NCBI RefSeq assembly: GCF_026013615.1
Contig: NZ_JAPDPI010000019.1
Coordinates: 42,392-106,391, forward strand
Source: Plebeiibacterium marinum
GTDB taxonomy: Bacteria; Bacteroidota; Bacteroidia; Bacteroidales; Marinilabiliaceae
Direction of reading: 5' to 3'
Length of the DNA stretch: 64,000 bases
Made by a program: the position numbers and the translations under genes. Position 1 is the first letter of the stretch; each line of letters opens with the position of its first letter. Positions 8,235 to 16,756 of this stretch are shown in pieces. The notes beneath the pieces were generated by a model. It was not told the origin of the DNA, did no database searches, and worked only from the letters and a program-made list of their open reading frames with translations.

Positions 8235-8780
8235 CATTAAAAGAGTTTTTACACTCCCTGTAACGCCATATGTGTTCTAAAAACCTATCGGTATAGTGTA
8301 AGTGTAGTTTAAAAGTAGTTATTAATTAACCATGAAAATTTATATTGTAAATATTTATACATGGACAAATAGGCATTAAATCAGGCTTTAATGTGTTGTT
8401 GACTTGTGTTGTGTTGATAAATATAATTCGTTATCTGAAACCTATAATAATTTTAAACGTACCTTAGGGTGCGCAATTAACTTTGTATAATTGTGATATT
8501 AATTTCACAGATTAGGTTTATAATTTAGTGTGGTATGGGAAGAGTTATTTTTTTCTGTGCCGCACTTTTATTGGATAAATAAATCGTGGCTATGGATAAA
8601 AGGGTTGTGAGTAACAAAGGATATACTTTACCACTCGCTTTTGCATGCCAAAATGGTATATGTAGTGAATTGGTTTAAGTATGTTATAATTTAAATATAA
8701 ATGTAGTTCGGTTTAACCAGATGTTGTGCGGCGTTGTATGAAACTGAGTTGCAAATAAGAAAGTATATAGATTTTAGAGA
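8235..8780. other. Intergenic region, about 545 bp
   Basis: This A/T-rich sequence lies between the repeats and the PLD-like gene. No convincing ORF is present. It contains a 16-bp match (8625-8640, 15 of 16) to the right end of the IS66 element and a CGTTGTATG word (8732-8740) that recurs before the next gene. Confidence 0.5.
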
Positions 8781-9668
8781 ATGGAATTGATTCAACCAGC
8801 AGAGATTTCTGGAAAAATAATGACATTGTTTGACCAAGCGAAAGAGGAGATAATTATTGTTTCACCCTATAATAAATTCACATATTGGAAAAAACTGACC
8901 CAAAGGATTGAAAAAGCAAAACAAAGGGGAGTAAAGATAAAGTGGTATATACGCAAGAACGTGGATAATAATGTGGAACAAATTCGTCAAATTGGTATTG
9001 AGCCAATAGAGATTGATAATTTGCATTGTAAACTATACTTAAATGAACAACATGCGGTTGTTACCTCAATGAATTTGCATGAATATTCGGACACTTCCTC
9101 TATCGACATTGGATACTATATTACAGAAGAGGATAAATACAAAGAGTTGACAGATTTTATTGACGTTTACATTGATAGTTGTTATGTCACCGAGAGTAAG
9201 GGAATTGAAGCAATCAATAGAGAATCGGCAACAAAAAAAGTGGATTTCATTGACTCTTTAGTTACTTTTCTGCTCGAAATGGGATTTGAAAAAGGAAATT
9301 TAAAGACTAATGAAAACAGATATGGAACAGTAGTAACGATTAATGAGTTTATGGAAAATTTCGAATTAATTCTTGAGCCTAAAGGAGTTTATTATCGCAT
9401 TGACCTAAGAATTAATTATCCCTACAAGATTAAAAATGCCATATATGAATTTTTAAGATCTAATGAAAATGTATTAAATCGATTGATTGGTTTTGAAATT
9501 GATTTTGGTCGACAAATGAAACGGCTTAAATTAGACTTGGAGATTTTTGAAAATTACGAGTATGAAAACTGGGACAATGATGAATTTGAAAAATTGAAAC
9601 CAATACTGATTAACTTGATAAAAGTATATAAAAGTCAAATAAACAATGCTATACAGCTATATGTATAA
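8781..9668 (+). CDS. Phospholipase D-like domain protein
   Basis: The 295-residue protein has an N-terminal PLD-like domain: 'EIIIVSPYNKF' strand, then 'HCKLYLNEQHAVVTSMNLHEYS', a HxK...SxN motif with His82, Lys84 and Asn98. One such motif is present, so an active enzyme would need to dimerise, as in Nuc-type PLD nucleases. The C-terminal ~150 residues are unrecognised and rich in charged residues. It lies in an accessory region with HEPN-like and AlbA-type genes, so a nucleic-acid or defence role is plausible but inferred. No operon partner is evident. Confidence 0.75.
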   Translation: MELIQPAEISGKIMTLFDQAKEEIIIVSPYNKFTYWKKLTQRIEKAKQRGVKIKWYIRKNVDNNVEQIRQIGIEPIEIDNLHCKLYLNEQHAVVTSMNLHEYSDTSSIDIGYYITEEDKYKELTDFIDVYIDSCYVTESKGIEAINRESATKKVDFIDSLVTFLLEMGFEKGNLKTNENRYGTVVTINEFMENFELILEPKGVYYRIDLRINYPYKIKNAIYEFLRSNENVLNRLIGFEIDFGRQMKRLKLDLEIFENYEYENWDNDEFEKLKPILINLIKVYKSQINNAIQLYV

Positions 9669-9853
9669 GAAATGATAATTTTTGTGGGTATTGAAGTGGT
9701 GGTTGCTCTAATCAGCTCCGCCAGATCTGTCGATTTGACTATTTAGTTTAGGTGCAGCTTTGGCTACATTGTAACTTGAAACTAAACCGCATTTAAGTTC
9801 GCTACAGCTTATATTATAAACGTTGTATGTAGTTTTTTAAAAAAAGAGAAAAT

Positions 9854-10528
9854 ATGGAAGAATTCGAATTTGACAATTTCAATTTTTCAATTGAATTGCC
9901 GGATGAAAAGGATAAATTATTCAAGGAATTCAATATTGAGTATTGTCATAATGCTGAATTAAAATCTGGGAAGAAATGGTTTTTAAGGTATTCAGAAGGA
10001 TATCGTTTAGCATCAGAGAAATTATTTGCTCAATTGGATGGAAGTGCTCATAATGCAAATTTATTAGTTTATCCAATTGTATTCATATCTAGACAATATA
10101 TTGAACTAAGTCTAAAAGAATTAATTAATGGTCTGAATTATATAAGAATAGAAAAATATACATTCCCTTGTGACCATAAGTTGACAGATCTATGGAAGGA
10201 ATTTCATAGATTGAGTGTAAGCATAGATGAATCGCAAAAACCACAAGAATCGATTTTAAAAAACATCGAAAGGTTAATTGTTGAATTTGATGAAATCGAT
10301 AATTTTTCAATGAATTTCAGATATCCAACAGATAACTCAAAAGAGAAAGCACCTTCACTAAAAATTACAAATATAGATTTAGATAATTTTCGAATTACAA
10401 TGAATAAAATCTCTAATTTTCTCACATGGCAGAGTAATGCAATTTATCATTTGATAGATAATAAAGAGGCTTTTTATTATGATTTATGGAGAAAGTTTGA
10501 TAAGAACTACAATCCCAATGACAATTAA
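9854..10528 (+). CDS. Hypothetical protein, possibly HEPN-like
   Basis: I do not firmly recognise this 224-residue protein. 'LVYPIVFISRQYIELSLKELI' (about 74-94), a 'HKLTDLWKEF' segment and 'FRYPTD' resemble hypothetical proteins with helical HEPN-like folds found in defence islands. No signal peptide or membrane segment is seen. It is strongly A/T-biased compared with the core genes. The next feature on the plus strand is the IS66 insertion, 215 bp downstream. The HEPN assignment is a weak inference from the helical motifs, and no catalytic RxxxxH motif is claimed. Confidence 0.6.
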   Translation: MEEFEFDNFNFSIELPDEKDKLFKEFNIEYCHNAELKSGKKWFLRYSEGYRLASEKLFAQLDGSAHNANLLVYPIVFISRQYIELSLKELINGLNYIRIEKYTFPCDHKLTDLWKEFHRLSVSIDESQKPQESILKNIERLIVEFDEIDNFSMNFRYPTDNSKEKAPSLKITNIDLDNFRITMNKISNFLTWQSNAIYHLIDNKEAFYYDLWRKFDKNYNPNDN

Positions 10529-10735
10529 CAAAAACTACATCCAATCTGAGGCAAAACATGCAGATATAGTTGTGTTTTGGATGTTGTAAAGTGTTTTTGA
10601 ATAACGCCAAATCTTTGTGCTTTAATTATGAAAAGATAAAAACAAATAAAATTTTAGCTCAGTAACGTCTTGAAAGGTTTGCTTGTTTAATCTCCATAAG
10701 CTTCATCTATCCACCATTGGTATTAATTGAGAAAG

Positions 10736-10743
10736 GATTCACT
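10736..10743. repeat. IS66 target-site duplication, left copy
   Basis: GATTCACT directly precedes the left end of the element and is repeated exactly at 13341-13348. An 8-bp duplication is the size known for IS66-family insertion. Confidence 0.88.
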
Positions 10744-10767
10744 GTAACCAGCCGCTGAACCCCGTCT
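10744..10767 (+). repeat. IS66 left terminal inverted repeat
   Basis: It begins GTAA and matches the complement of the right end at about 14 of 24 positions. It directly follows the left GATTCACT. Confidence 0.8.
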
Positions 10768-10816
10768 AAAATCAAGCATTTCATTTTTTAAGTTTGAAGG
10801 CTTAAAAACTATTTAA

Positions 10817-11179
10817 ATGCTAAACGAAAATAAATTCAGAGAGATTTACGAAGGTTTTGTTACATCCGGATTAACAGCAAAAGATTACTGTAGCAACCTG
10901 GGGTTGGCAGAAGGTACATTTTATTACTGGCAAAATAAATTGAAAAACACCTTGCCACCTAAAAACGGATTTGTACCTGTAGTACTGAAAACTGAAAGAA
11001 ATGAAGCTTCAATTTCGGATAATAGAAAAAAGCAGTACCTGATTAATTCAAAACAATCACCGGAACATATAAATAAAACAGGTTTATTGGAAATTTGCTA
11101 TCCAAATGGAGTCCGGGTAAGACTAGATAATGGTGCTGATCTAGAAACATTACGTTCATTGATAGAGTTAATTCATTAA
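10817..11179 (+). CDS. tnpA: IS66 TnpA accessory protein
   Basis: This 120-residue protein opens with a helix-turn-helix ('FREIYEGFVTSGLTAKDYCSNLGLAEGTFYYWQNKL'), typical of the first IS66 ORF, which is needed for transposition together with TnpB and TnpC. The C-terminus ('LLEICYPNGVRVRLDNGADLETLRSLIELI') also fits IS66 OrfA. It is intact and is followed 2 bp later by tnpB. Confidence 0.9.
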   Translation: MLNENKFREIYEGFVTSGLTAKDYCSNLGLAEGTFYYWQNKLKNTLPPKNGFVPVVLKTERNEASISDNRKKQYLINSKQSPEHINKTGLLEICYPNGVRVRLDNGADLETLRSLIELIH

Positions 11180-11181
11180 AA

Positions 11182-11541
11182 ATGTTTAGTCTTACTTCAT
11201 CAATGAATTATTATCTGTATGCCTATCCTACAGATATGCGTAGAAGTTTTTATACGCTAAGCGGAATGATTACAAATCAGATGGGCAGGAATGTTCAGGA
11301 CGGGGATGTGTTTATCTTTATAAATCGGAATTGTACAAGCATGAAAATTCTGCATATGGAATGTGGAGGATTAGTCATTTACCACATGAAACTGGAATCA
11401 GGATCCTTTAAACTCCCTTTTATGGATGAAAACAGTAATACATTACAAGTTAATTGGCAGGATTTAATGAGCATTGTACAAGGTTCTCCTACAGTGGCAA
11501 AACCAAATAAAAAGAGTTGGAAAAAACCTGAAAAACAATAA
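11182..11541 (+). CDS. tnpB: IS66 TnpB accessory protein
   Basis: The 119-residue protein has the IS66 Orf2 signature: 'YPTDMRRSFYTLSGMI' near the N-terminus, then 'GDVFIFINRNCTSMKILHMECGGLVIYHMKLESGSFKLP'. TnpB proteins are required for transposition of IS66-type elements but their biochemical role is unclear. The gene is 2 bp after tnpA and 71 bp before tnpC. It appears intact. Confidence 0.92.
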   Translation: MFSLTSSMNYYLYAYPTDMRRSFYTLSGMITNQMGRNVQDGDVFIFINRNCTSMKILHMECGGLVIYHMKLESGSFKLPFMDENSNTLQVNWQDLMSIVQGSPTVAKPNKKSWKKPEKQ

Positions 11542-11612
11542 TTATCATACTGTTATTTTCTTCCGTATATCGCTGAATTTAAGTATATTTACAGTGCTTA
11601 CAAAAAGAAGAA

Positions 11613-13238
11613 ATGACAAACGAAGAAGAGGCTTTTTTACAACAACTTTTGCTTGAACGAGATGAGTTTTACAGGGAGACATCCAGGCTAAAAGGCCAGA
11701 TTGCTGACCTAAAAAACTTTGCGGAAGAAAAAAGCTCTTTTCAACAACAAATAGGCGAAAAAGACCAGCTTATCCATAAGCTGCAGCAACAAATACAGTG
11801 GCTTCAACGAAAAGTTTGGGGGAAATCGAGTGAAAAATATATCAAAGAAGATCCCTTACAAAGAAAGCTTGATTTTGATGGAGTCGATTTACTACCTGAG
11901 GAGAAAGATCTTGCAACAACAGCAAAGGAAGAGATAGAACAGTACAAATTAAAACGAGTTGTTGTAAAAGAAAAGAAGCATCCGGTTAGAAAACCTCTTC
12001 CGGAAGGCCTTCCAAGGGAAGAATGCCATATATATCCCGAACATATTGACTATAAGAATTGCGTTGAACTTGCTCCTGAAATCACTGAGATTTTAGAAAA
12101 AAATCCGGCCAGATATTATGTACGAAGAATCATCCGTCATAAATATGTCTTAAAAGCAGATACCGGCAATGAACAAAATACTGTTGTTACTGCCCCTATG
12201 CCAGCTTTACCAATAGCTAAAAGTTATGCAGGTTCTTCAATATTAGCTGATCTTATCATTAATAAATATGTATATCACCTTCCTCTTTATCGTCAGCTTC
12301 AAATGCTTAAACAAGAAGGCTTATTCATTCCGGCATCCACAGTTAATGATTGGATACCGGGTGTAGCAGATTTAATGCGTCCTGCATATTATAGATTAAT
12401 GGAATTGATTCTAAAATCCGGTTATGTTCAAAGTGATGAGACAACCATCCCGATTGTCAATGATGAAAAGCACAAAACAGTAAAAGGATATATCTGGATG
12501 TTACGTGCAGTGATACCTAAACTAGTCCTGTTTTATTATGATCAGGGTTCTCGTGCACAAAAGGTCGCATTGCATCTGTTTAAAGATTACCAAGGTGTTA
12601 TCCAAACGGATGGCTATGCAGTCTATGATATATACGAAAATAAGAAGGGAGTATTGCCTATTGGTTGCTGGGCACATGCCAGAAGGAAGTTTGAAGAGGC
12701 TTTAAAAGAAGATAAGGCTAGGGCTTCTTATGCCTTGGAACAAATAGGTCTGCTTTATGATGTGGAAAGACAGGCTGATCAGGAAAATCTTTCGGATGAG
12801 CAACGTGCAGACTTACGTACTCGTTTGGCATATCCAATTATGGTAGCTTTTGAAAAATGGTTAGTACAGGAGTGTCCTAAGGTACTACCTAAAGGAAGGA
12901 TTGGAAAAGCGATTGGATATACCTACAACATATATCACAAATTAACCCGTTATCATCTGGATGGAAGATATAAATTAGATAATAACCTCGCTGAAAACGC
13001 AATTAGACCTATCGCCTTGGGCAGAAAGAATTGGTTGTTTTGTGGAAATCATGAAGCAGCAGAAAATGCAGCTATTATATACTCTATGCTTGGTTGTTGT
13101 AAAGCTTGTGATATCAACTTTAGAGACTGGCTTATCTATTTTCTGAATAATGTGCATGACTATGATAATGATTACACAAAAGATCTGGCAGAACTTCTTC
13201 CGCACAATTTTAAACCTAATGCTGATAAAGCAAATTAA
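11613..13238 (+). CDS. tnpC: IS66 family transposase (DDE type)
   Basis: The 541-residue transposase has an N-terminal leucine-rich/coiled-coil region (about 15-70) including 'KLQQQIQWLQRKVWGKSSEK', a standard IS66 feature. The DDE core has Asp275 ('QSDETTIPI'), Asp333 ('IQTDGYAVYD') and a Glu near residue 460 ('NNLAENAIRP'). The C-terminal domain is 'ENAAIIYSMLGCCKACDINFRDWL'. The length is normal for the family and the frame is intact, so the element may still be active. The short IS66 zinc-finger segment lies between the N-terminal and core regions. Confidence 0.95.
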   Translation: MTNEEEAFLQQLLLERDEFYRETSRLKGQIADLKNFAEEKSSFQQQIGEKDQLIHKLQQQIQWLQRKVWGKSSEKYIKEDPLQRKLDFDGVDLLPEEKDLATTAKEEIEQYKLKRVVVKEKKHPVRKPLPEGLPREECHIYPEHIDYKNCVELAPEITEILEKNPARYYVRRIIRHKYVLKADTGNEQNTVVTAPMPALPIAKSYAGSSILADLIINKYVYHLPLYRQLQMLKQEGLFIPASTVNDWIPGVADLMRPAYYRLMELILKSGYVQSDETTIPIVNDEKHKTVKGYIWMLRAVIPKLVLFYYDQGSRAQKVALHLFKDYQGVIQTDGYAVYDIYENKKGVLPIGCWAHARRKFEEALKEDKARASYALEQIGLLYDVERQADQENLSDEQRADLRTRLAYPIMVAFEKWLVQECPKVLPKGRIGKAIGYTYNIYHKLTRYHLDGRYKLDNNLAENAIRPIALGRKNWLFCGNHEAAENAAIIYSMLGCCKACDINFRDWLIYFLNNVHDYDNDYTKDLAELLPHNFKPNADKAN

Positions 13239-13253
13239 AGTATCTCTAAAAAC

Positions 13254-13300
13254 TTTTAAAGTTCTTTGAATGTTTTGCATAAACTTTTAAAGAACTTCAA
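13254..13300 (+). terminator. Weak inverted repeat inside the IS66 3' end
   Basis: AAAGTTCTTT and AAAGAACTTC about 20 nt apart lie just past the tnpC stop. This may limit readthrough, but there is no strong U-tract. Confidence 0.35.
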
Positions 13301-13316
13301 GTATTTCAATTTTACA

Positions 13317-13340
13317 ATACGCACTTTACCACTTGCTTAC
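13317..13340 (-). repeat. IS66 right terminal inverted repeat
   Basis: The sequence ends TACGCACTTTACCACTTGCTTAC; its complement begins GTAAGCAAGTGG, agreeing with the left end at 14 of 24 positions. The right GATTCACT follows directly. Confidence 0.85.
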
Positions 13341-13348
13341 GATTCACT
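13341..13348. repeat. IS66 target-site duplication, right copy
   Basis: GATTCACT, identical to 10736-10743. Confidence 0.88.
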
Positions 13349-13363
13349 AATAATATAAATAAT

Positions 13364-14746
13364 ATGAGAGAAAGAATATTGTCACAGAAAGAGATACTAG
13401 ATTTTTCGGATAGAGAGGAAAGTCATTTTTATGATAATAAAGCCTTTGGAATCAAAGGAAATAAAATACAAAAAATCTCAGTAGCATTTGCAAATGCAGA
13501 CGGAGGAGAGTTTATTATTGGAATTAAAGATAAAAAAGACGAACCTGACATTTCAAAAAGGTGGGAAGGAATTGAAGATAAAGAAACTTTTAATTTCGTT
13601 TTTCAAAACATTATTGAACTATCACCTTCAATTCCCCACTCTTTTGAATTTCTAAAAGATAGTAATGATAATTATGCTTTAAGGATAATAATTGAAAAGA
13701 GTGAATCTGTGCATAAGACCGCTGATAATACTATTTATGTACGGCAATCTGCACAATCAATTCCAATTAAAGACCCTGCACAAATACAAGCATTGTCTTT
13801 CTCTAAAGGTGAATCTTCTTTTGAGGATACAATTGTTAATTCTGCGCTGGCTGAAGATATTTTTGAATCAAATGAAATTAATAAGTTCTTAAATGATTAT
13901 TCACCACAATCAGATGCTATTGATTTTACAGTTAATCAAAATCTTGTTGATAGAAAGACATATGACCCACGAACCGCTGGCATACTGATGTTTAGCGATA
14001 ATCCAATTCCTTTATTGCCCAAAAGGTGTGGTATAAAAGTAAGTAGGTATGATACTTCTGAGGAGGTGCCGGAAAGAATCCATTTGAAAGAACAGTTTTC
14101 TATTGAGGGTTGTTTGAATGAACAGATTAATCAAGCCGCTTCAAAGATTACTGAAATTATGGAATCTGTTCAAATTATGGGAGCAAAAGGTTTAATGAAA
14201 GTTAGCTATCCACCAGAAACAATTTGGGAAATATTAGTTAATGCAGTTATTCATCGTGATTATTCAATATCGGATGATATACATGTTTTGATTTTTAATA
14301 ATAGGATTGAGATTAAAAGTCCGGGGAAACTACCTGGGTATGTGACAATCGATAATATTTTAGATGCTAGGTTTTCTCGTAATTCAAAAATTGTAAGGGT
14401 TTTGAATAAATATAAAAATCCCCCAAATAAAGACATGGGTGAAGGTTTGAACACCGCCTTTCAAAGAATGGAGGAGTTTAGATTAAAACCACCTATAATT
14501 CAGGAGGAAGGAAATTATGTAAATGTTACAATTGCTCATACACCTTTAGCTTCCCCTGAAGAAACGATTATGGAGTATTTGGAAGTAAACGCTCAAATTA
14601 AGAATCGTGAAGCAAGAGAAATTACTGGTGTGAAATCAGAAAATGTAATGAAACGTCATTTTTATAATCTTAGGGATAGTGATTTAATTGAGCCGGTAAT
14701 GAGTCAGACTGGAAATAAGATTATTGCCTGGAAGAAGAAAAGCTAA
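13364..14746 (+). CDS. AlbA/Schlafen-type ATP-binding protein with HATPase-like domain
   Basis: The 460-residue protein begins with an AlbA_2 (Schlafen AAA_4-like) DNA/RNA-binding domain ('ESHFYDNKAFGI', 'VAFANADGGEFIIGIKD', 'VRQSAQSIPI'), continues with a linker, and has an ATP-binding domain about 290-400 of the HATPase_c_4 type ('WEILVNAVIHRDYSI', 'GRIEIKSPG'-like, 'MGEGLNTAF'). The C-terminal part (about 400-460) looks like a winged helix. Proteins of this arrangement are frequent in defence islands and as regulators; the exact role here is unknown. The IS66 element inserted 23 bp upstream of the ATG, so the original promoter is displaced. Confidence 0.85.
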   Translation: MRERILSQKEILDFSDREESHFYDNKAFGIKGNKIQKISVAFANADGGEFIIGIKDKKDEPDISKRWEGIEDKETFNFVFQNIIELSPSIPHSFEFLKDSNDNYALRIIIEKSESVHKTADNTIYVRQSAQSIPIKDPAQIQALSFSKGESSFEDTIVNSALAEDIFESNEINKFLNDYSPQSDAIDFTVNQNLVDRKTYDPRTAGILMFSDNPIPLLPKRCGIKVSRYDTSEEVPERIHLKEQFSIEGCLNEQINQAASKITEIMESVQIMGAKGLMKVSYPPETIWEILVNAVIHRDYSISDDIHVLIFNNRIEIKSPGKLPGYVTIDNILDARFSRNSKIVRVLNKYKNPPNKDMGEGLNTAFQRMEEFRLKPPIIQEEGNYVNVTIAHTPLASPEETIMEYLEVNAQIKNREAREITGVKSENVMKRHFYNLRDSDLIEPVMSQTGNKIIAWKKKS

Positions 14747-15026
14747 TGCAACACTTTGTATAAGTTGCAGCGCTGAAAGAATTTAATGTCTTGGTTTTTA
14801 GGCCGTATTATTTTTGGCTGACATCATGATAGACTTGAACTTCGTAGTTCCTTACTAAATCATACACTCACCGTCCGCTATCCTTTATTAACAAATCACC
14901 CAAAATACATGAAAAGATATGCCTTCCTTTTGGAAAAAGAATTAAAAATAAGCATCCGAATATCAATCCAAACAAAGTATGTGTTTGGGTAGTTTTGCTG
15001 AATAAATAAAGAAAAACACCAATGCC
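14747..15026. other. Intergenic region upstream of the first hairpin
   Basis: A/T-rich, with no gene, RNA or strong promoter that I can support. A minus-strand 95-codon frame that overlaps it is judged a shadow. Confidence 0.4.
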
Positions 15027-15076
15027 AAACCTTCCGGGTTTATTTACATCATGCCAATAAACCCGGAAGGTTTTTT
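15027..15076 (+). repeat. Stem-loop A in the leader of the lipoprotein gene
   Basis: Arms AACCTTCCGGGTTTATT and AATAAACCCGGAAGGTT form a 17-bp near-perfect stem, followed by a T-run. It lies 33 bp before the lipoprotein start. It could be a terminator of the previous transcript or a leader attenuator. An almost identical hairpin follows the same gene (16104-16155). Confidence 0.8.
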
Positions 15077-15108
15077 TAAGCCAATTAATTAAAACATAAA
15101 ATACAAAC

Positions 15109-16053
15109 ATGAAGATCATTAAATTTTTATTTGCGACATTATTAGCAGTCGCCATTTTTTCTTGCGAAAACGATAAAGAGGAGGATGTGCAAAAAATAGG
15201 AGTATTGCCTGAAATGGATATGTTGATAGAGGAATATGGATTGTCGGGCGACGGCGTTGCTTATGATGGGTGTTCCTTGGGGTTAGACACCAATATTATA
15301 TATTTTAATGGCCGCATGGGCGGGCGCTTGTGTATTGAAAGCTTTGACAGGACAAATAAAAACAATTTGATTTCGTGGCAAGGTAGTGAAGCATTGCAGT
15401 TGTTGTATCAGGAAGATAAGGGGTATGGGGAAAGTGCAGATTATGAGATTTCGGATTTTGGCATAAAGAAACCATATCGTTTTAATGGTTATCATGCATT
15501 CATTTTAGAAGGAAAAGGAAATGGGCTGGTAAATGAAATTGTATCCCGTAATCTTTATTTTATTTCAAGTGACAATTGTAAAAAGATTGAAAGCCTGGCA
15601 TACCCAAGCGGACGTGACACCTACATTTTTTACAATATTATCCCTTGGTATCAAAATCATATATTGGTATTAAAAGCTTCGATTGAGCCAGGTAATTTGG
15701 ATAGCTGTTTTTGTTATTCAATGGATGGAAATGAAATGTATAAACTTGAAAAATCAGCTAATTATCTTTCCGACAAGAATTTTATAGTAGTAGATATAGC
15801 AAAATATATTGAGTTCGGGGATGATGTTCTGGGAACGTTTGTGTGTAACGATATAATAAATGAAGAAGAAATATGGGAAAGTGAAATGCCCTTAAATGAT
15901 TTACCTGAGGATGCTAGAATCGATAAAATAGAGTTTAGCGTATATGATTCCAGTAGCATCTTGTGTAAGTTTAATTACACCTTGTATTCAGGAGAAACCG
16001 GAGTTCGAGATGTAGTTGTTGATACAGCGACAGGTGTCTTAACCAAAAAATAA
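15109..16053 (+). CDS. Predicted lipoprotein of unknown function
   Basis: This 314-residue protein starts with a lipoprotein signal peptide 'MKIIKFLFATLLAVAIFSC', with a lipobox and Cys19, so it is likely anchored in the inner leaflet of the outer membrane or exported. I do not recognise the rest, which is predicted to be mainly beta ('GGRLCIESFDR', 'NLYFISSDNCKKIESLAYPSG', 'VVDTATGVLTKK'). The charged linker after the Cys ('ENDKEEDVQK') is typical. It is bracketed by two nearly identical 17-bp-stem hairpins, which may mark a mobile or recurrent gene module. Nothing nearby suggests a pathway. Confidence 0.75.
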   Translation: MKIIKFLFATLLAVAIFSCENDKEEDVQKIGVLPEMDMLIEEYGLSGDGVAYDGCSLGLDTNIIYFNGRMGGRLCIESFDRTNKNNLISWQGSEALQLLYQEDKGYGESADYEISDFGIKKPYRFNGYHAFILEGKGNGLVNEIVSRNLYFISSDNCKKIESLAYPSGRDTYIFYNIIPWYQNHILVLKASIEPGNLDSCFCYSMDGNEMYKLEKSANYLSDKNFIVVDIAKYIEFGDDVLGTFVCNDIINEEEIWESEMPLNDLPEDARIDKIEFSVYDSSSILCKFNYTLYSGETGVRDVVVDTATGVLTKK

Positions 16054-16103
16054 AAAGGGTATAAAAGCTATCTAATCAGGATAGATTCTTAAATACCTCA
16101 CTC

Positions 16104-16155
16104 AAACCTTCCGGGTTTATTTGCGCTATGCCAATAAACCCCGAAGGTTTTTAAA
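16104..16155 (+). repeat. Stem-loop B downstream of the lipoprotein gene
   Basis: Nearly the same sequence as stem-loop A, including the loop tail ATGCC; one arm base differs. It is followed by TTTTTAAACCCTAAAAACTAACC and an ATG at 16171 with a 15-codon frame, repeating the hairpin/spacer/ATG arrangement. Confidence 0.8.
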
Positions 16156-16282
16156 CCCTAAAAACTAACCATGATGCAAACCACCAAATTCTACGTTGCT
16201 CATTTTTATACCAGTTAAACTTTTTCGTTAAAATCAGGTTGTGTTATTATATAAAGATTTATCGTCTTGATACTATTAAGAA

Positions 16283-16756
16283 ATGAAAACAACACTATTC
16301 CGATTCATCCTGTTTTTGGTTATTAACTTTGGGGCACTTGCTGTGGCCGGAATTTTTACCGGGAAAGGCGTGCCTTCTGAATGGTATGTTAATTTAAGCA
16401 AGGCTCCATGGACGCCCCCGGGTTGGATGTTTGGTTTGGCCTGGACTACCATTATGATATGCTTTAGCCTGTACCTGATGTACTTGTGGCCCCTTGATTA
16501 CAATAAAAAACGGTTAATAGGATTATTTGTGCTTCAATGGGTTTTGAATATAAGCTGGAGCCCGGTCTTTTTTCACTTTCAGAAGGTGTGGGCAGGATTA
16601 ATAATTATTGGTGGACTAACCATAGTTATAGGGGTGATGTTGGTGGTGTTCTGGCCTTTGTTAAAGACAAAATCTATTTTATTGCTCCCGTATTTTTTAT
16701 GGCTGCTTATAGCCACATCGTTAAACGCATATATTTTAGTTCACAATACTAACTAG
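16283..16756 (+). CDS. tspO: TspO/MBR family integral membrane protein
   Basis: The 157-residue protein has five predicted membrane helices. TspO signatures are present: 'WYVNLSKAPWTPPGWMFGLAWTTIMICFSLYL' and 'FVLQWVLNISWSPVFFHFQKVWAGL'. TspO binds porphyrins and cholesterol-like ligands and is implicated in tetrapyrrole or stress responses; its substrate in this organism is unknown. No partner gene is adjacent. It is the first conserved gene after the hairpin-flanked lipoprotein and may lie at the edge of the accessory region. Confidence 0.9.
   Translation: MKTTLFRFILFLVINFGALAVAGIFTGKGVPSEWYVNLSKAPWTPPGWMFGLAWTTIMICFSLYLMYLWPLDYNKKRLIGLFVLQWVLNISWSPVFFHFQKVWAGLIIIGGLTIVIGVMLVVFWPLLKTKSILLLPYFLWLLIATSLNAYILVHNTN

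Larger units (their letters stand above)
10744..13340. mobile_element. Complete IS66-family insertion sequence, 2597 bp
   Basis: The element starts with GTAACCAGCCGCTGAACC and ends with a sequence whose complement starts GTAAGCAAGTGGTAAAGTGC; about 14 of the first 24 bases agree. It is flanked by the 8-bp repeat GATTCACT. It carries the three IS66 genes in the usual order (tnpA, tnpB, tnpC), all apparently intact. The insertion lies 23 bp upstream of the AlbA-type gene and would separate that gene from its original promoter. Confidence 0.92.

Noticed and set aside
8732..9829. Integron attC-like sites
   Set aside because: CGTTGTATG does not fit the GTTRRRY core and no integrase or palindromic attC pair is present.
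14868..15155. Minus-strand 95-codon frame
   Set aside because: It overlaps the stem-loop and the start of the lipoprotein gene on the opposite strand, and is better explained as a shadow.
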